Source: Legionellales bacterium (GTDB taxonomy: Bacteria > Pseudomonadota > Gammaproteobacteria > Comchoanobacterales > Comchoanobacteraceae). From it: a stretch of DNA of 52,392 nt. Numbering within the stretch: position 1 is the first letter of the stretch; each line of letters starts with the position of its first letter. The notes beneath the pieces are model-generated. The model had not been told where the DNA came from. It did not search any database and worked only from the letters and a program-made list of their open reading frames with translations. Shown here piece after piece: positions 10,208 through 17,531 of the stretch. Location of the stretch: contig PBNF01000012.1 of the NCBI GenBank assembly GCA_002722995.1, positions 1-52,392 on the forward strand, read 5' to 3'. The position numbers and the translations under genes are program-made.

Positions 10208-10394
10208 AGAAAAGCTGACACCCACTCAAATACACGACTTTAACATGAATCAGATCATAATAATCTTACTGACATCCTGGCTGAATCAAATCAAGTCACG
10301 TACGCAATTAAAGCATCAAAACTAATAAAGCATAAAAAGCCTATTCAATCAGATTGAAACATCACTCATTAAAATACTTTGTTAGAGGATCAAC

Positions 10395-11081
10395 TCAAAC
10401 CACTTCACGCCTCAAATACAATGGCTTAAAATCAATCACAGCGCAGTAATCTTGATCACACCATTTTTGATCCGCCAACCGAGCAATGGCTTGGGGCGTA
10501 ATAGATGCAATATGAACAGGTTCAGATAATACACTCCAATATTTCGATACATCAGATACACTCCATCCAGAGCCAACACCATATATTAATTTTGAATGAT
10601 CACACTGATCCACCCACATTGACAGTGCATCATACGTCTTCATTTGAATGGGTAGCAAGCTCTCTAATTGACCATTCATTCCTTCATAAAGTGCGGTATA
10701 GACCGCTCCCATGCGAGCATCCATCATTGGCCAGATCAAAGACATCTCACCTATACCTTGATCCAATTGACTATACCCTAAGGCTTCAAGGGTATTGATT
10801 GAAATCACAGGACAATCAAGACCTGATGCAATACCTTGCGTTACAGCACACCCCACACGTACTCCCGTAAATCCCCCCGGACCCGATACACAAGCGATGG
10901 CATTTAATTGATTCAAATTCAGCGAAGCCTCATTTAAAACTGTATGGATCATAGGCCAAATCAATTGTGTATGCTGACGAGGTTGACTCGATTGCTGGAA
11001 TGAAATCACTTCATCCCCTTGTGATAACACCACTGAACAAGTAGATTCACTGGTATCCAAGCACAGGATAAAAGGCTTCAA
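10395..11081 (-). CDS. tsaB: tRNA threonylcarbamoyladenosine biosynthesis protein TsaB
   Basis: TsaB partners TsaD and TsaE in adding threonylcarbamoyl to A37 of ANN-decoding tRNAs; it is an inactive ASKHA paralogue of TsaD. The sequence opens KPFILCLDTSESTCSVVL and contains VSGPGGFTGVRVG near 75-87, both family hallmarks. I place the start at TTG 11081: it gives 228 aa, close to the usual 230, has a GGGGG site 7 nt upstream, and overlaps the TGA of the preceding lipoprotein gene as TTGA. A frame extending to 11171 adds about 30 residues with no family match. The overlap implies translational coupling with the lipoprotein gene. Confidence 0.93.
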   Translation of the reverse strand: MKPFILCLDTSESTCSVVLSQGDEVISFQQSSQPRQHTQLIWPMIHTVLNEASLNLNQLNAIACVSGPGGFTGVRVGCAVTQGIASGLDCPVISINTLEALGYSQLDQGIGEMSLIWPMMDARMGAVYTALYEGMNGQLESLLPIQMKTYDALSMWVDQCDHSKLIYGVGSGWSVSDVSKYWSVLSEPVHIASITPQAIARLADQKWCDQDYCAVIDFKPLYLRREVV

Positions 11082-11623
11082 ATGCTTACCCCCTGAATGG
11101 ATAAGAGCGCATTCACTAAATGGGCTCGACCTTGAGTATTGACGTGTTGATATTGAAAACCTTTGAGCCAAAGTAATGAAGCATGAAAAAACGCACTACC
11201 TGATTGGTACTCAACTTGCCAAGGACTTGGATCCAACGATAATCTTTGATGATGATAACATGCTTTTAATTCAGTTTGCTCAACCCCTTGTTGTGCTTTC
11301 AAAGGAATAGAGCGGCATGCACCTTCAGATATCAACACTGTGACCGGCTTAAAAGATTTAAGCACTTTTTTAGGCCAGAGATAAGCTTTTCCTGAATGCA
11401 CAGTCACTTTCAACTGCTGAATATTTAAATGCGATGGCACGATTCGATCATGCAAAGGACGTGGTGATACTCGATCTGCGTTGGCTAAAATTTGAGCTTG
11501 TTTAGCTTCAGACAATTGAGCCCACTCTTGATCTGAAAAGCCTAAGCGTTCTGGGGTATGCGCACAACCCAACAAACAGCCTACTATGAGCAATTGCCCC
11601 ATTAAAACGTTTCGACTCAACAT
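11078..11623 (-). CDS. Predicted lipoprotein, unknown function
   Basis: The ATG at 11623 is preceded by a strong AGAGGGGGGAG Shine-Dalgarno. Upstream in-frame codons to 11650 were excluded because they would place that site inside the gene. The 181-aa product has a short signal peptide ending LLIVGCLLGC, so Cys20 is the predicted lipidated residue. The mature part is mostly soluble, with an SDQEWAQLSEAKQAQ helix near 30-45 and two Cys (in GACRS and KACYH) that could pair. I do not recognise the family. Escherichia coli also has a lipoprotein gene (yeaY, Slp family) directly before tsaB, but I see no Slp-like sequence here, so any relation is only positional. It forms a two-gene unit with tsaB. 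Confidence 0.8.
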   Translation of the reverse strand: MLSRNVLMGQLLIVGCLLGCAHTPERLGFSDQEWAQLSEAKQAQILANADRVSPRPLHDRIVPSHLNIQQLKVTVHSGKAYLWPKKVLKSFKPVTVLISEGACRSIPLKAQQGVEQTELKACYHHQRLSLDPSPWQVEYQSGSAFFHASLLWLKGFQYQHVNTQGRAHLVNALLSIQGVSI

Positions 11624-11771
11624 GCTCCCCCCTCTTCTGAGGTCTCTCATTAAATCCTATGATTGATCATAGCAATCACCTACTCAAAAGTGAACCCTAA
11701 CTCTTTTCAAAATAAACTTATACATACAAGCACACCGCTGTCTCAGTTTTGTCTTAACCCATATAACAAGC

Positions 11772-11800
11772 TTGATTTTATAGGTTAATCGAAGTACTGT
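11772..11800 (+). promoter_or_regulatory. Sigma70-type promoter for the malic enzyme gene
   Basis: TTGATT (11772-11777) and TACTGT (11795-11800) are 17 nt apart. Transcription would begin near 11807, about 37 nt before the ATG at 11844, and the leader includes a GGAG. Confidence 0.45.
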
Positions 11801-11843
11801 ATCCAATTTATTTAATCATTTAAATTGGGCGGAGTTTTAATCC

Positions 11844-13028
11844 ATGAGCACTTTAACAGATGCGGCGCTACATTATCATCGACATCCTAAACCTGGAAAA
11901 CTAGCAACAGAATTACCTAAGCCTATGGAATCATCAGAAGATTTAGCATTGGCTTACAGCCCAGGTGTAGCAGAGCCCGTTAAAGCAATTATAAAAGATC
12001 CAGAAGCTGCATATCACTTCACAGGAAAAGGAAACTTAGTGGGTGTCATTTCAAATGGAAGCGCTATTCTGGGATTAGGCAATCAAGGCCCCTTAGCCGC
12101 TAAACCTGTGATGGAAGGTAAGGCCGCATTATTTAAAAAATTCGCAGACATTGATGCTTTTGATATTGAAATTGATGCCAAACAACCTGAAGAAATGATT
12201 CAGGTGATTCAAGCTTTAGCTCCAACTTTTGGCGGCATCAACTTAGAAGACATTAAAGCCCCTGAATGTTTTTTAGTTGAGCAAACACTACAAGAACGTC
12301 TTAATATCCCTGTTTTTCATGATGATCAGCATGGAACTGCAATTACAATTGGAGCCGCATTACTGAATGCAGTCATCATTCAAGAAAAAAAGCTGGATGC
12401 GATTAAAGTCGTTATCTATGGCGCGGGCGCCTCTGCATTAGCCTCTGGACATTTCCTGCACGCGCTAGGTCTTGATGTATCGCAAATGACTTTTCTAGAC
12501 AGTCGAGGCGTGATTCACGACGAACGTACAGACCTTAACCCTTACAAACAAGCCTTCGCAAAAAAAACAACACACCGAACCCTCCATGATACACTTCGCG
12601 AAGCAGATGTATTGATTTGTTTAGCGGGTGCTTCGATTGATGATGCCTCAACACTCTTACCCTTAATGGCCGATCGCCCCATTATTTTCACTCTCTCCAA
12701 CCCTACTCCAGAAATTGATCCAATACTGATTAAAACACTCCGACCCAATGCAATCATTGCAACTGGCTTAAGCAACTTAAACAATCAGGTTAACAATGTG
12801 GTTTGCTTTCCCTATATCTTCAGAGGCGCACTCGACGCGCGCGCGACTCACATTTCAACAGATATGATGATTGCTGCAGCACATGCTATTCAATCAATAG
12901 CTCAACAACCTCCTGTAGACACCTCTCTTGTTTTTGGGCCTGAATATATTTTGCCCAAACCCAATGATCTACGATTGCGCGAAATTGTCCCTAAAGCGGT
13001 TCAAAAGGCTTATGAAGATTCTCTCTAA
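11844..13028 (+). CDS. Malic enzyme, short form without phosphotransacetylase domain
   Basis: Oxidatively decarboxylates malate to pyruvate with NAD or NADP. The 394-aa sequence aligns with the catalytic part of MaeB: YSPGVAEP (38-45) with the catalytic Tyr, EGKAALFKKF with the catalytic Lys near 93, the metal/substrate segment VFHDDQHGTA (157-166), and a Rossmann YGAGASA near 188-194. The protein ends where the C-terminal phosphotransacetylase-like domain of enterobacterial MaeB (about 760 aa) would begin, so it is the short bacterial type. Cofactor preference cannot be read with confidence. It stands alone, with its own putative promoter and a 1 kb gene-free region downstream. Confidence 0.93.
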   Translation: MSTLTDAALHYHRHPKPGKLATELPKPMESSEDLALAYSPGVAEPVKAIIKDPEAAYHFTGKGNLVGVISNGSAILGLGNQGPLAAKPVMEGKAALFKKFADIDAFDIEIDAKQPEEMIQVIQALAPTFGGINLEDIKAPECFLVEQTLQERLNIPVFHDDQHGTAITIGAALLNAVIIQEKKLDAIKVVIYGAGASALASGHFLHALGLDVSQMTFLDSRGVIHDERTDLNPYKQAFAKKTTHRTLHDTLREADVLICLAGASIDDASTLLPLMADRPIIFTLSNPTPEIDPILIKTLRPNAIIATGLSNLNNQVNNVVCFPYIFRGALDARATHISTDMMIAAAHAIQSIAQQPPVDTSLVFGPEYILPKPNDLRLREIVPKAVQKAYEDSL

Positions 13029-14052
13029 TCATCATACCTTCTCATTTAATATAAAATACCGTAGCAACTTATATACCCGAAAACTGACAATTGATTGAAC
13101 AGCTCACTCAAGATATCTCAATACATCATACTTAGAGGATATATATTGCTTGCCTCATCCATGAGGACTGCTTCATGGCGCTCATCAGCCGCAACACAAA
13201 TGCTTAAACTGATCCATTGAATCACATGTATCGATGATGATGTCAAATAAGCATTTTTAAATCTTAAAACCCTTAATTTTATTACAAAAAAATTCTCAAG
13301 CGCGTCACCACGTTCGATTGTACACTCACCTCAAACTGAACTACTTGATACTTTCTAAAAGGCGCATTCAAACATAATTCCGAATATCAACATTTCATAA
13401 AAAACAATCAAAAACAGTCACTGATCACACTTAACAGATTTAAAATCCGCTTCAAATGCAAACCGCCCTCTAAACTTTGATCTAAACCCTACTCAACTGA
13501 TCTTAAACATTCAATACAATAGATGCTATAAACAAGAGATTAAATAGCACCCAGTGAGATTAGAAACCTGTATCAGAACCCAAACATGAGTCAAAGTAAT
13601 CAACTCAAGCCCCTTGCTTCATTCAATTGTCCGTTCAGGCATCTCTAACACTCCCTGAATCTACCCTCACAAAGCCTAATGAAATTCAAACAAAATACCC
13701 CTTCATTAGGAAGGATGTTCACTAGCGGGCATCAATGATCATTTCCAGGAACTTTTGCAAGAAAGATCAATTAAAAAACAAGATCACATAGGGATATATC
13801 ACGTTGAATACCCCTTTATTTTTCAATAAAATTAAACAGATAAAATGACTCCTGAGAACCGCTTCAATCCCATGTCAAGACTGATTCAATAGCACTCTGC
13901 AATTGACCTATTGAGAAACATCTAAAAAGGATTTGAACTGACCTTATGTCAGCTCATGCAGTATTAGATTCAGCCAGCGAGATAACATATGATTGATCCA
14001 TCACATCACAATGCAGGAGTATTTGAAATCATCAAAAAATAATGAAACAGGA
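13029..14052. other. 1.0-kb gene-free region
   Basis: No open frame with credible coding character, tRNA or strong terminator was found on either strand between the malic enzyme stop and the 3' end of the CsrB-like RNA. Stops are frequent in all frames. It may be decayed coding DNA or an RNA-rich spacer, but nothing specific can be supported. Confidence 0.5.
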
Positions 14053-14333
14053 TTTAAATTATAAAGGCCATCCTCCAGGGAGCACACTTGTAAAAGTGCC
14101 CCCCTGTATTCAGTGTTGATCGAATATCATCTATTCGATAGACCTGATATTGTGTGCGGCCAACATTCAGCGTTCCTTGCTGATCAATGAACTCAATCCT
14201 TTGAGCTCTGTTCAGGCTCATCCTTGAGCCTATGATGTTAACCGCCCACAACCTTCCTTGGTTGTTTCTTGTTCAATATTCACGCGATCATCCTTGATCT
14301 GTCAGCCTCCTTGGCTTTCATGAATACTGAACA
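14053..14333 (-). ncRNA. CsrB/RsmY/RsmZ-type CsrA-sequestering RNA
   Basis: Read on the minus strand, about 280 nt carry six successive hairpins whose loops contain AGGA, the CsrA-binding signature. Coordinates (stem, loop): 14304-14316 (AGCC/GGCU, AAGGA); 14286-14299 (GAUC/GAUC, AAGGAU); 14248-14265 (ACAACC/GGUUGU, AAGGAA); 14214-14231 (AGGCUC/GAGCCU, AAGGAU); 14189-14208 (GAGCUCAA/UUGAGUUC, AGGA); 14167-14183 (UCAGC/GCUGA, AAGGAAC). The first two are enclosed by a 14-bp helix, 14319-14332 with 14271-14284, kept by G-U pairs. Further 3' lie a GGA-free hairpin (about 14122-14152), a GC-rich hairpin (14077-14105) and a GGAGGA. CsrB-family RNAs bind several CsrA dimers and relieve repression. 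The 5' end is set by a promoter at 14341-14368; the 3' end is approximate. A 65-codon frame inside it (14054-14251) is not a credible gene. Confidence 0.88.
14077..14105 (-). terminator. GC-rich hairpin near 3' end of the CsrB-like RNA
   Basis: On the minus strand, AGGGGGGCACUU pairs with AAGUGUGCUCCCU around a short loop, with one bulge. The following U-rich stretch (CCUUUAUAAUUU, 14053-14064) comes only after a GGAGGAUGG interval, so this is not a classic intrinsic terminator. The true 3' end could be slightly downstream. Confidence 0.4.
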
Positions 14334-14340
14334 TAATTAA

Positions 14341-14368
14341 ATTTTAAACAAATCCTCAACAAAAACAA
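14341..14368 (-). promoter_or_regulatory. Sigma70-type promoter of the CsrB-like RNA
   Basis: On the minus strand, TTGTTT (14363-14368) and TAAAAT (14341-14346) are 16 nt apart. The predicted start, about 14333-14334, falls exactly at the base of the first long helix of the RNA, which supports both calls. Confidence 0.55.
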
Positions 14369-14492
14369 TCACATAACAGACAGATACAGATGTCCTCACA
14401 CAAAACAAAAAAACCAAAATCAATAAAAAGGCAATAAAATCAACAACTTAATGCAATACTGCTTGTTTTATGCGATTTAAGTCGTTTCGCAC

Positions 14493-14510
14493 ACTGGTCA
14501 ATATCTTACA
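14493..14510 (-). promoter_or_regulatory. Possible GacA/UvrY/LetA-type upstream site (half site)
   Basis: The minus strand reads TGTAAGATATTGACCAGT. The first six bases equal the left half of the TGTAAG-N6-CTTACA site used by GacA-family regulators at rsmY/rsmZ/csrB promoters; the right half is not conserved. The position, about 170 nt upstream of the RNA start, resembles the distance of such sites in Pseudomonas. Confidence 0.25.
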
Positions 14511-14649
14511 CAATCAAGGGTCAAAAGCTTAATGGCCCGTAATCCTTTTAAAGTGTCATTTTATTATACACTTAGCTAAATAATACTAAAAATGAGACAG
14601 TATACGTATTGATTTGATAAAAAAACTAGGCCTAATTTTTAAATCATAT

Positions 14650-14655
14650 TATAAT
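14650..14655 (+). promoter_or_regulatory. Perfect -10 element upstream of fabI
   Basis: TATAAT lies 29 nt before the fabI ATG. No good -35 sits at 16-18 nt. A TTGATA at 14614-14619 is too far away for this -10 and would pair only with a weak TTTAAA at 14638. The 14334-14683 interval, shared with the divergent CsrB-like RNA, holds no other gene. Confidence 0.4.
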
Positions 14656-14683
14656 AGATCTAAATTTTAATTGAGAGACACTT

Positions 14684-15493
14684 ATGCCTCATCATGGTTT
14701 TTTATCCGGGAAAAAAGCGCTGATCATTGGAATGGCTAGCAACCGCTCTATTGCTTATGGCGTGGCTCAAGCCATGCATGCACAAGGCGCCACACTGGCT
14801 TTTACCTTTCAAAATGAACGTTTATCGGCTCGTGTAACTAAATTGGCACAAACATTCAACTCAACACTACTCTTTCCCTGCGATGTCAGTGATGATTTAG
14901 CCATCGATGCCCTGATGGACTCAGTCAAACAACACTGGGATAACATTGATATTCTGATTCACTCTGTTGCATTTGCGCCTTCAGATCAACTTGAAGGTCA
15001 TTTCCTAAAAAACATCACACGTGATGGCTTTAAAATGGCACATGACATCAGCAGCTATAGTTTAGCGGCTCTCGCTAAAGCGGCTCATCAAAAAAACTTA
15101 TTACAATCTGGCAGCGCCATCACCGCAATGACCTACTTAGGCGCAACACGAGCCATGCCCTCGTACAACACAATGGGACTTGCTAAAGCTTCTCTAGAAG
15201 CAAATGTGCGCTATTTAGCCTTATGCTTAGGCCCTGAAGGCATTCGAGTCAATGCTGTCTCAGCCGGCCCGATCCGAACACTAGCAGCTTCTGGCATTAA
15301 AGGATTTAAAAATATGCTAGATTACAATGCGAAAGTTACACCTTTAAAACAAAATGTCACCACTGAGCAAGTGGGAAATGCCACCGCTTTTCTCTCTTCT
15401 GACTTAGCCTCAGGCATCACAGGTGAAATCATGCATGTTGATGCAGGATTTAATATGGTCGGGATGGCTGATTTAAGTGAACAACCTCAATAA
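14684..15493 (+). CDS. fabI: Enoyl-[acyl-carrier-protein] reductase FabI
   Basis: Catalyses the last reductive step of each fatty acid elongation cycle (trans-2-enoyl-ACP to acyl-ACP, NADH). The 269-aa short-chain dehydrogenase shows the N-terminal nucleotide segment [14 protein letters not shown], the FabI-type catalytic pair Tyr-x6-Lys in YNTMGLAK near residues 165-172, and the very conserved [14 protein letters not shown]. It is the first gene of a tight plus-strand run (fabI-sohB-HPt-ubiG, gaps of 12 nt, 14 nt and a 1-nt overlap). A GAGAG Shine-Dalgarno precedes the ATG. Confidence 0.97.
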   Translation: MPHHGFLSGKKALIIGMASNRSIAYGVAQAMHAQGATLAFTFQNERLSARVTKLAQTFNSTLLFPCDVSDDLAIDALMDSVKQHWDNIDILIHSVAFAPSDQLEGHFLKNITRDGFKMAHDISSYSLAALAKAAHQKNLLQSGSAITAMTYLGATRAMPSYNTMGLAKASLEANVRYLALCLGPEGIRVNAVSAGPIRTLAASGIKGFKNMLDYNAKVTPLKQNVTTEQVGNATAFLSSDLASGITGEIMHVDAGFNMVGMADLSEQPQ

Positions 15494-15505
15494 GGATATT
15501 AGACG

Positions 15506-16462
15506 ATGTGGATAGAAAACTATCTCATTTTTTTGTTAAAAGCCCTCACTGTCCTATTCACAGCTGCAGGCATCATGGCCCTCATAGGGCGAAGAAATCC
15601 ATCAGATCGGCACTCAAACATCACCATTGAGCACTATAATACAACCCTTCAAGATACCCAAAAACGCCTCAACAAAACCCTTAAGAAAAAAACCAAACGC
15701 TCTAAATCTGATGTGCCTGACCAGCCTCGTTTATTTGTTTTAGAATTCAAAGGGGATATCAAAGCTTCACAAACTCAATATTTACGAGAAGAAATTTCAA
15801 TTCTGCTCACCCTAGCGAACCCTGAAAAAGATGAAGTCCTATTAAAACTAGAATCCCCTGGTGGAACCGTTCCAGGTTATGGTTTAGCGGCGGCACAATT
15901 GACACGCATTAAATCAGCAGGCCTACCTTTATACGTTGCAATTGACCAAGTCGCTGCCAGCGGTGGCTACATGATGGCCTGTGTTGCAGATCATATTTTA
16001 GCAGCCCCTTTTGCCATTCTTGGATCAATTGGCGTGGTATTACAAATACCTAACATTCATCGCTTACTTAAAAGACATGCTATTGATTTTGAACAATTAA
16101 CAGCCGGCGAGCACAAACGAACCTTAACTTTATGTGGGCATAATACACATGAGGGTCGCACTAAAGCACAACATCAGCTTGAAACCACACATGCTTTATT
16201 TAAAGATATGATTCAAACACACCGCCCTAAGATCGATCTAGACACTGTTTCAACAGGAGAATATTGGCATGCATCTAGTGCACAATCACTTCACTTACTT
16301 GACACCCTCATGACCTCTGATGAATTTATTTTTAATCACCTCAATACACACCAAATTTATCAGATGACCACCACACACAAAACAACTTTTATTGAAAAAA
16401 TCACACAAGCCTTCACAAAAACATTACAATACTTTAATTCAAAAATACCCTACTCTTTTTAA
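15506..16462 (+). CDS. sohB: Inner-membrane peptidase SohB (S49 family)
   Basis: A serine protease of the signal peptide peptidase A group, thought to act on membrane or periplasmic proteins. The 318-aa protein has an N-terminal membrane helix (about 4-28), a basic linker rich in Lys (KKKTKRSK near 65), then the S49 domain. The nucleophile is Ser152 in AASGGYMMA and the general base is Lys204 in GEHKRTLT. These dyad residues and the order N-anchor/single protease domain fit SohB rather than the double-domain SppA. The gene starts 12 nt after fabI with an AAGGA site. Confidence 0.93.
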   Translation: MWIENYLIFLLKALTVLFTAAGIMALIGRRNPSDRHSNITIEHYNTTLQDTQKRLNKTLKKKTKRSKSDVPDQPRLFVLEFKGDIKASQTQYLREEISILLTLANPEKDEVLLKLESPGGTVPGYGLAAAQLTRIKSAGLPLYVAIDQVAASGGYMMACVADHILAAPFAILGSIGVVLQIPNIHRLLKRHAIDFEQLTAGEHKRTLTLCGHNTHEGRTKAQHQLETTHALFKDMIQTHRPKIDLDTVSTGEYWHASSAQSLHLLDTLMTSDEFIFNHLNTHQIYQMTTTHKTTFIEKITQAFTKTLQYFNSKIPYSF

Positions 16463-16476
16463 ATGGGGCACGATGA

Positions 16477-16836
16477 ATGACTCAAGATACTTTAGCGCTG
16501 TTTGATTTCAAAGCCTGCACAACACTGATTGGCTCTCAAGCACGCGCACACACCTTGATGCAAACTTTTATGGATGCGTTACCTGAAGCCTATGGTACAC
16601 TTGAAACCCTTGATGGAAAAGCAGCATTATCGGAATTTTGTCACCACTGGATTGGCGCAATGAGCTACTGCAGCATGCCTCAACTTAAAGCTAAGCTCGA
16701 ACATCTATATCACTTATCTCATACACATCCCTTCGAAACCTTGAAACCCTATATTCAAGATACACTCAACACCATGAACTTGATGATTCAGTCATGGCCC
16801 AATATTTCTTTTGATCATGAGGGAGCAAGTCACTGA
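16477..16836 (+). CDS. Free-standing HPt (histidine phosphotransfer) domain protein
   Basis: A 119-aa all-helical protein. The segment CHHWIGAMSYCSMPQLKAKL (55-74) matches the HPt signature HxLxGAxxYCGxxxLK found at the C-termini of BarA/GacS-type kinases and in lone HPt proteins. His56 is in the phospho-acceptor position, with Gly60 at +4. HPt proteins shuttle phosphate between the receiver of a hybrid kinase and a response regulator. No kinase or regulator lies next to it; it is embedded in fabI-sohB-ubiG and overlaps ubiG by 1 nt (TGATG). The HPt call is from motif reading only; the partner is unknown. Confidence 0.7.
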   Translation: MTQDTLALFDFKACTTLIGSQARAHTLMQTFMDALPEAYGTLETLDGKAALSEFCHHWIGAMSYCSMPQLKAKLEHLYHLSHTHPFETLKPYIQDTLNTMNLMIQSWPNISFDHEGASH

Positions 16837-17531
16837 TGCCTCATTCAAATACCACCTCAACACTCAAGCATTTTGACCATCTAGCCCGACATTGGTGGAA
16901 TCCAGATGGCCCAATGAAAACCTTACATCAAATCAATCCCATTCGAACTCAATGGATTTCAAACCATCTAACAGCACCTCAACAAGTATGTGACATTGCC
17001 TGTGGTGCAGGATTACTCACAGAAGCACTTGATGATGCCGGACATCACATGACGGGTATTGATGCAAGCCCCTCACTGATTCAAGTCGCTCAAGCACATG
17101 CCGGCAATCGCACGATCAACTATCACCACACCACAGTAGAGTCATTTGCAGCACAATACCCCGAACACTTCGATGCCATAACCTGCTTGGAGCTGTTAGA
17201 ACATGTGGACAATCCTCAACGCATGATTCAACATTGCGCAACATGCTGTAAACCCGGCGGCCTCATTTTTCTTTCAACACTCAATAGAACCCTCAAAGCT
17301 TTCATACTCGGCATTGTTGTTGCAGAACATTTAATGAATTGGGTCCCTAAACACACGCATCAATACGAACAGTTTATTCGCCCTTCTGAATTAAAGGCAT
17401 GGGCTCATACACAAGGCCTACAGCTCAAAGACCTGATGGGATTGACATTAAACCCATGGACTGGACACGCCGCTCTTTCAAAGAAAATTGATATCAATTA
17501 TCTCATGTGTTTTAAAAAGCCATTACACTGA
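16836..17531 (+). CDS. ubiG: Ubiquinone biosynthesis O-methyltransferase UbiG
   Basis: A SAM-dependent methyltransferase that performs both O-methylations of the ubiquinone ring. The 231 aa carry the class I SAM motif I DIACGAGLLTEAL near residues 50-62, acidic motif TGIDASP, and LELLEHVDNPQ near 107-117. The family-typical N-terminal FDHLARHWWNPDGPMKTLHQINP and the STLNRTLKA segment distinguish UbiG from other methyltransferases. The start overlaps the HPt gene stop. The 3' end overlaps convergent pepN by 9 nt. Confidence 0.95.
   Translation: MPHSNTTSTLKHFDHLARHWWNPDGPMKTLHQINPIRTQWISNHLTAPQQVCDIACGAGLLTEALDDAGHHMTGIDASPSLIQVAQAHAGNRTINYHHTTVESFAAQYPEHFDAITCLELLEHVDNPQRMIQHCATCCKPGGLIFLSTLNRTLKAFILGIVVAEHLMNWVPKHTHQYEQFIRPSELKAWAHTQGLQLKDLMGLTLNPWTGHAALSKKIDINYLMCFKKPLH

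Noticed and set aside
14054-14251. A 65-codon open frame on the minus strand
   Set aside because: It lies wholly inside the CsrB-like RNA, and its sequence is explained by the hairpin array; no ribosome site or protein family supports it.
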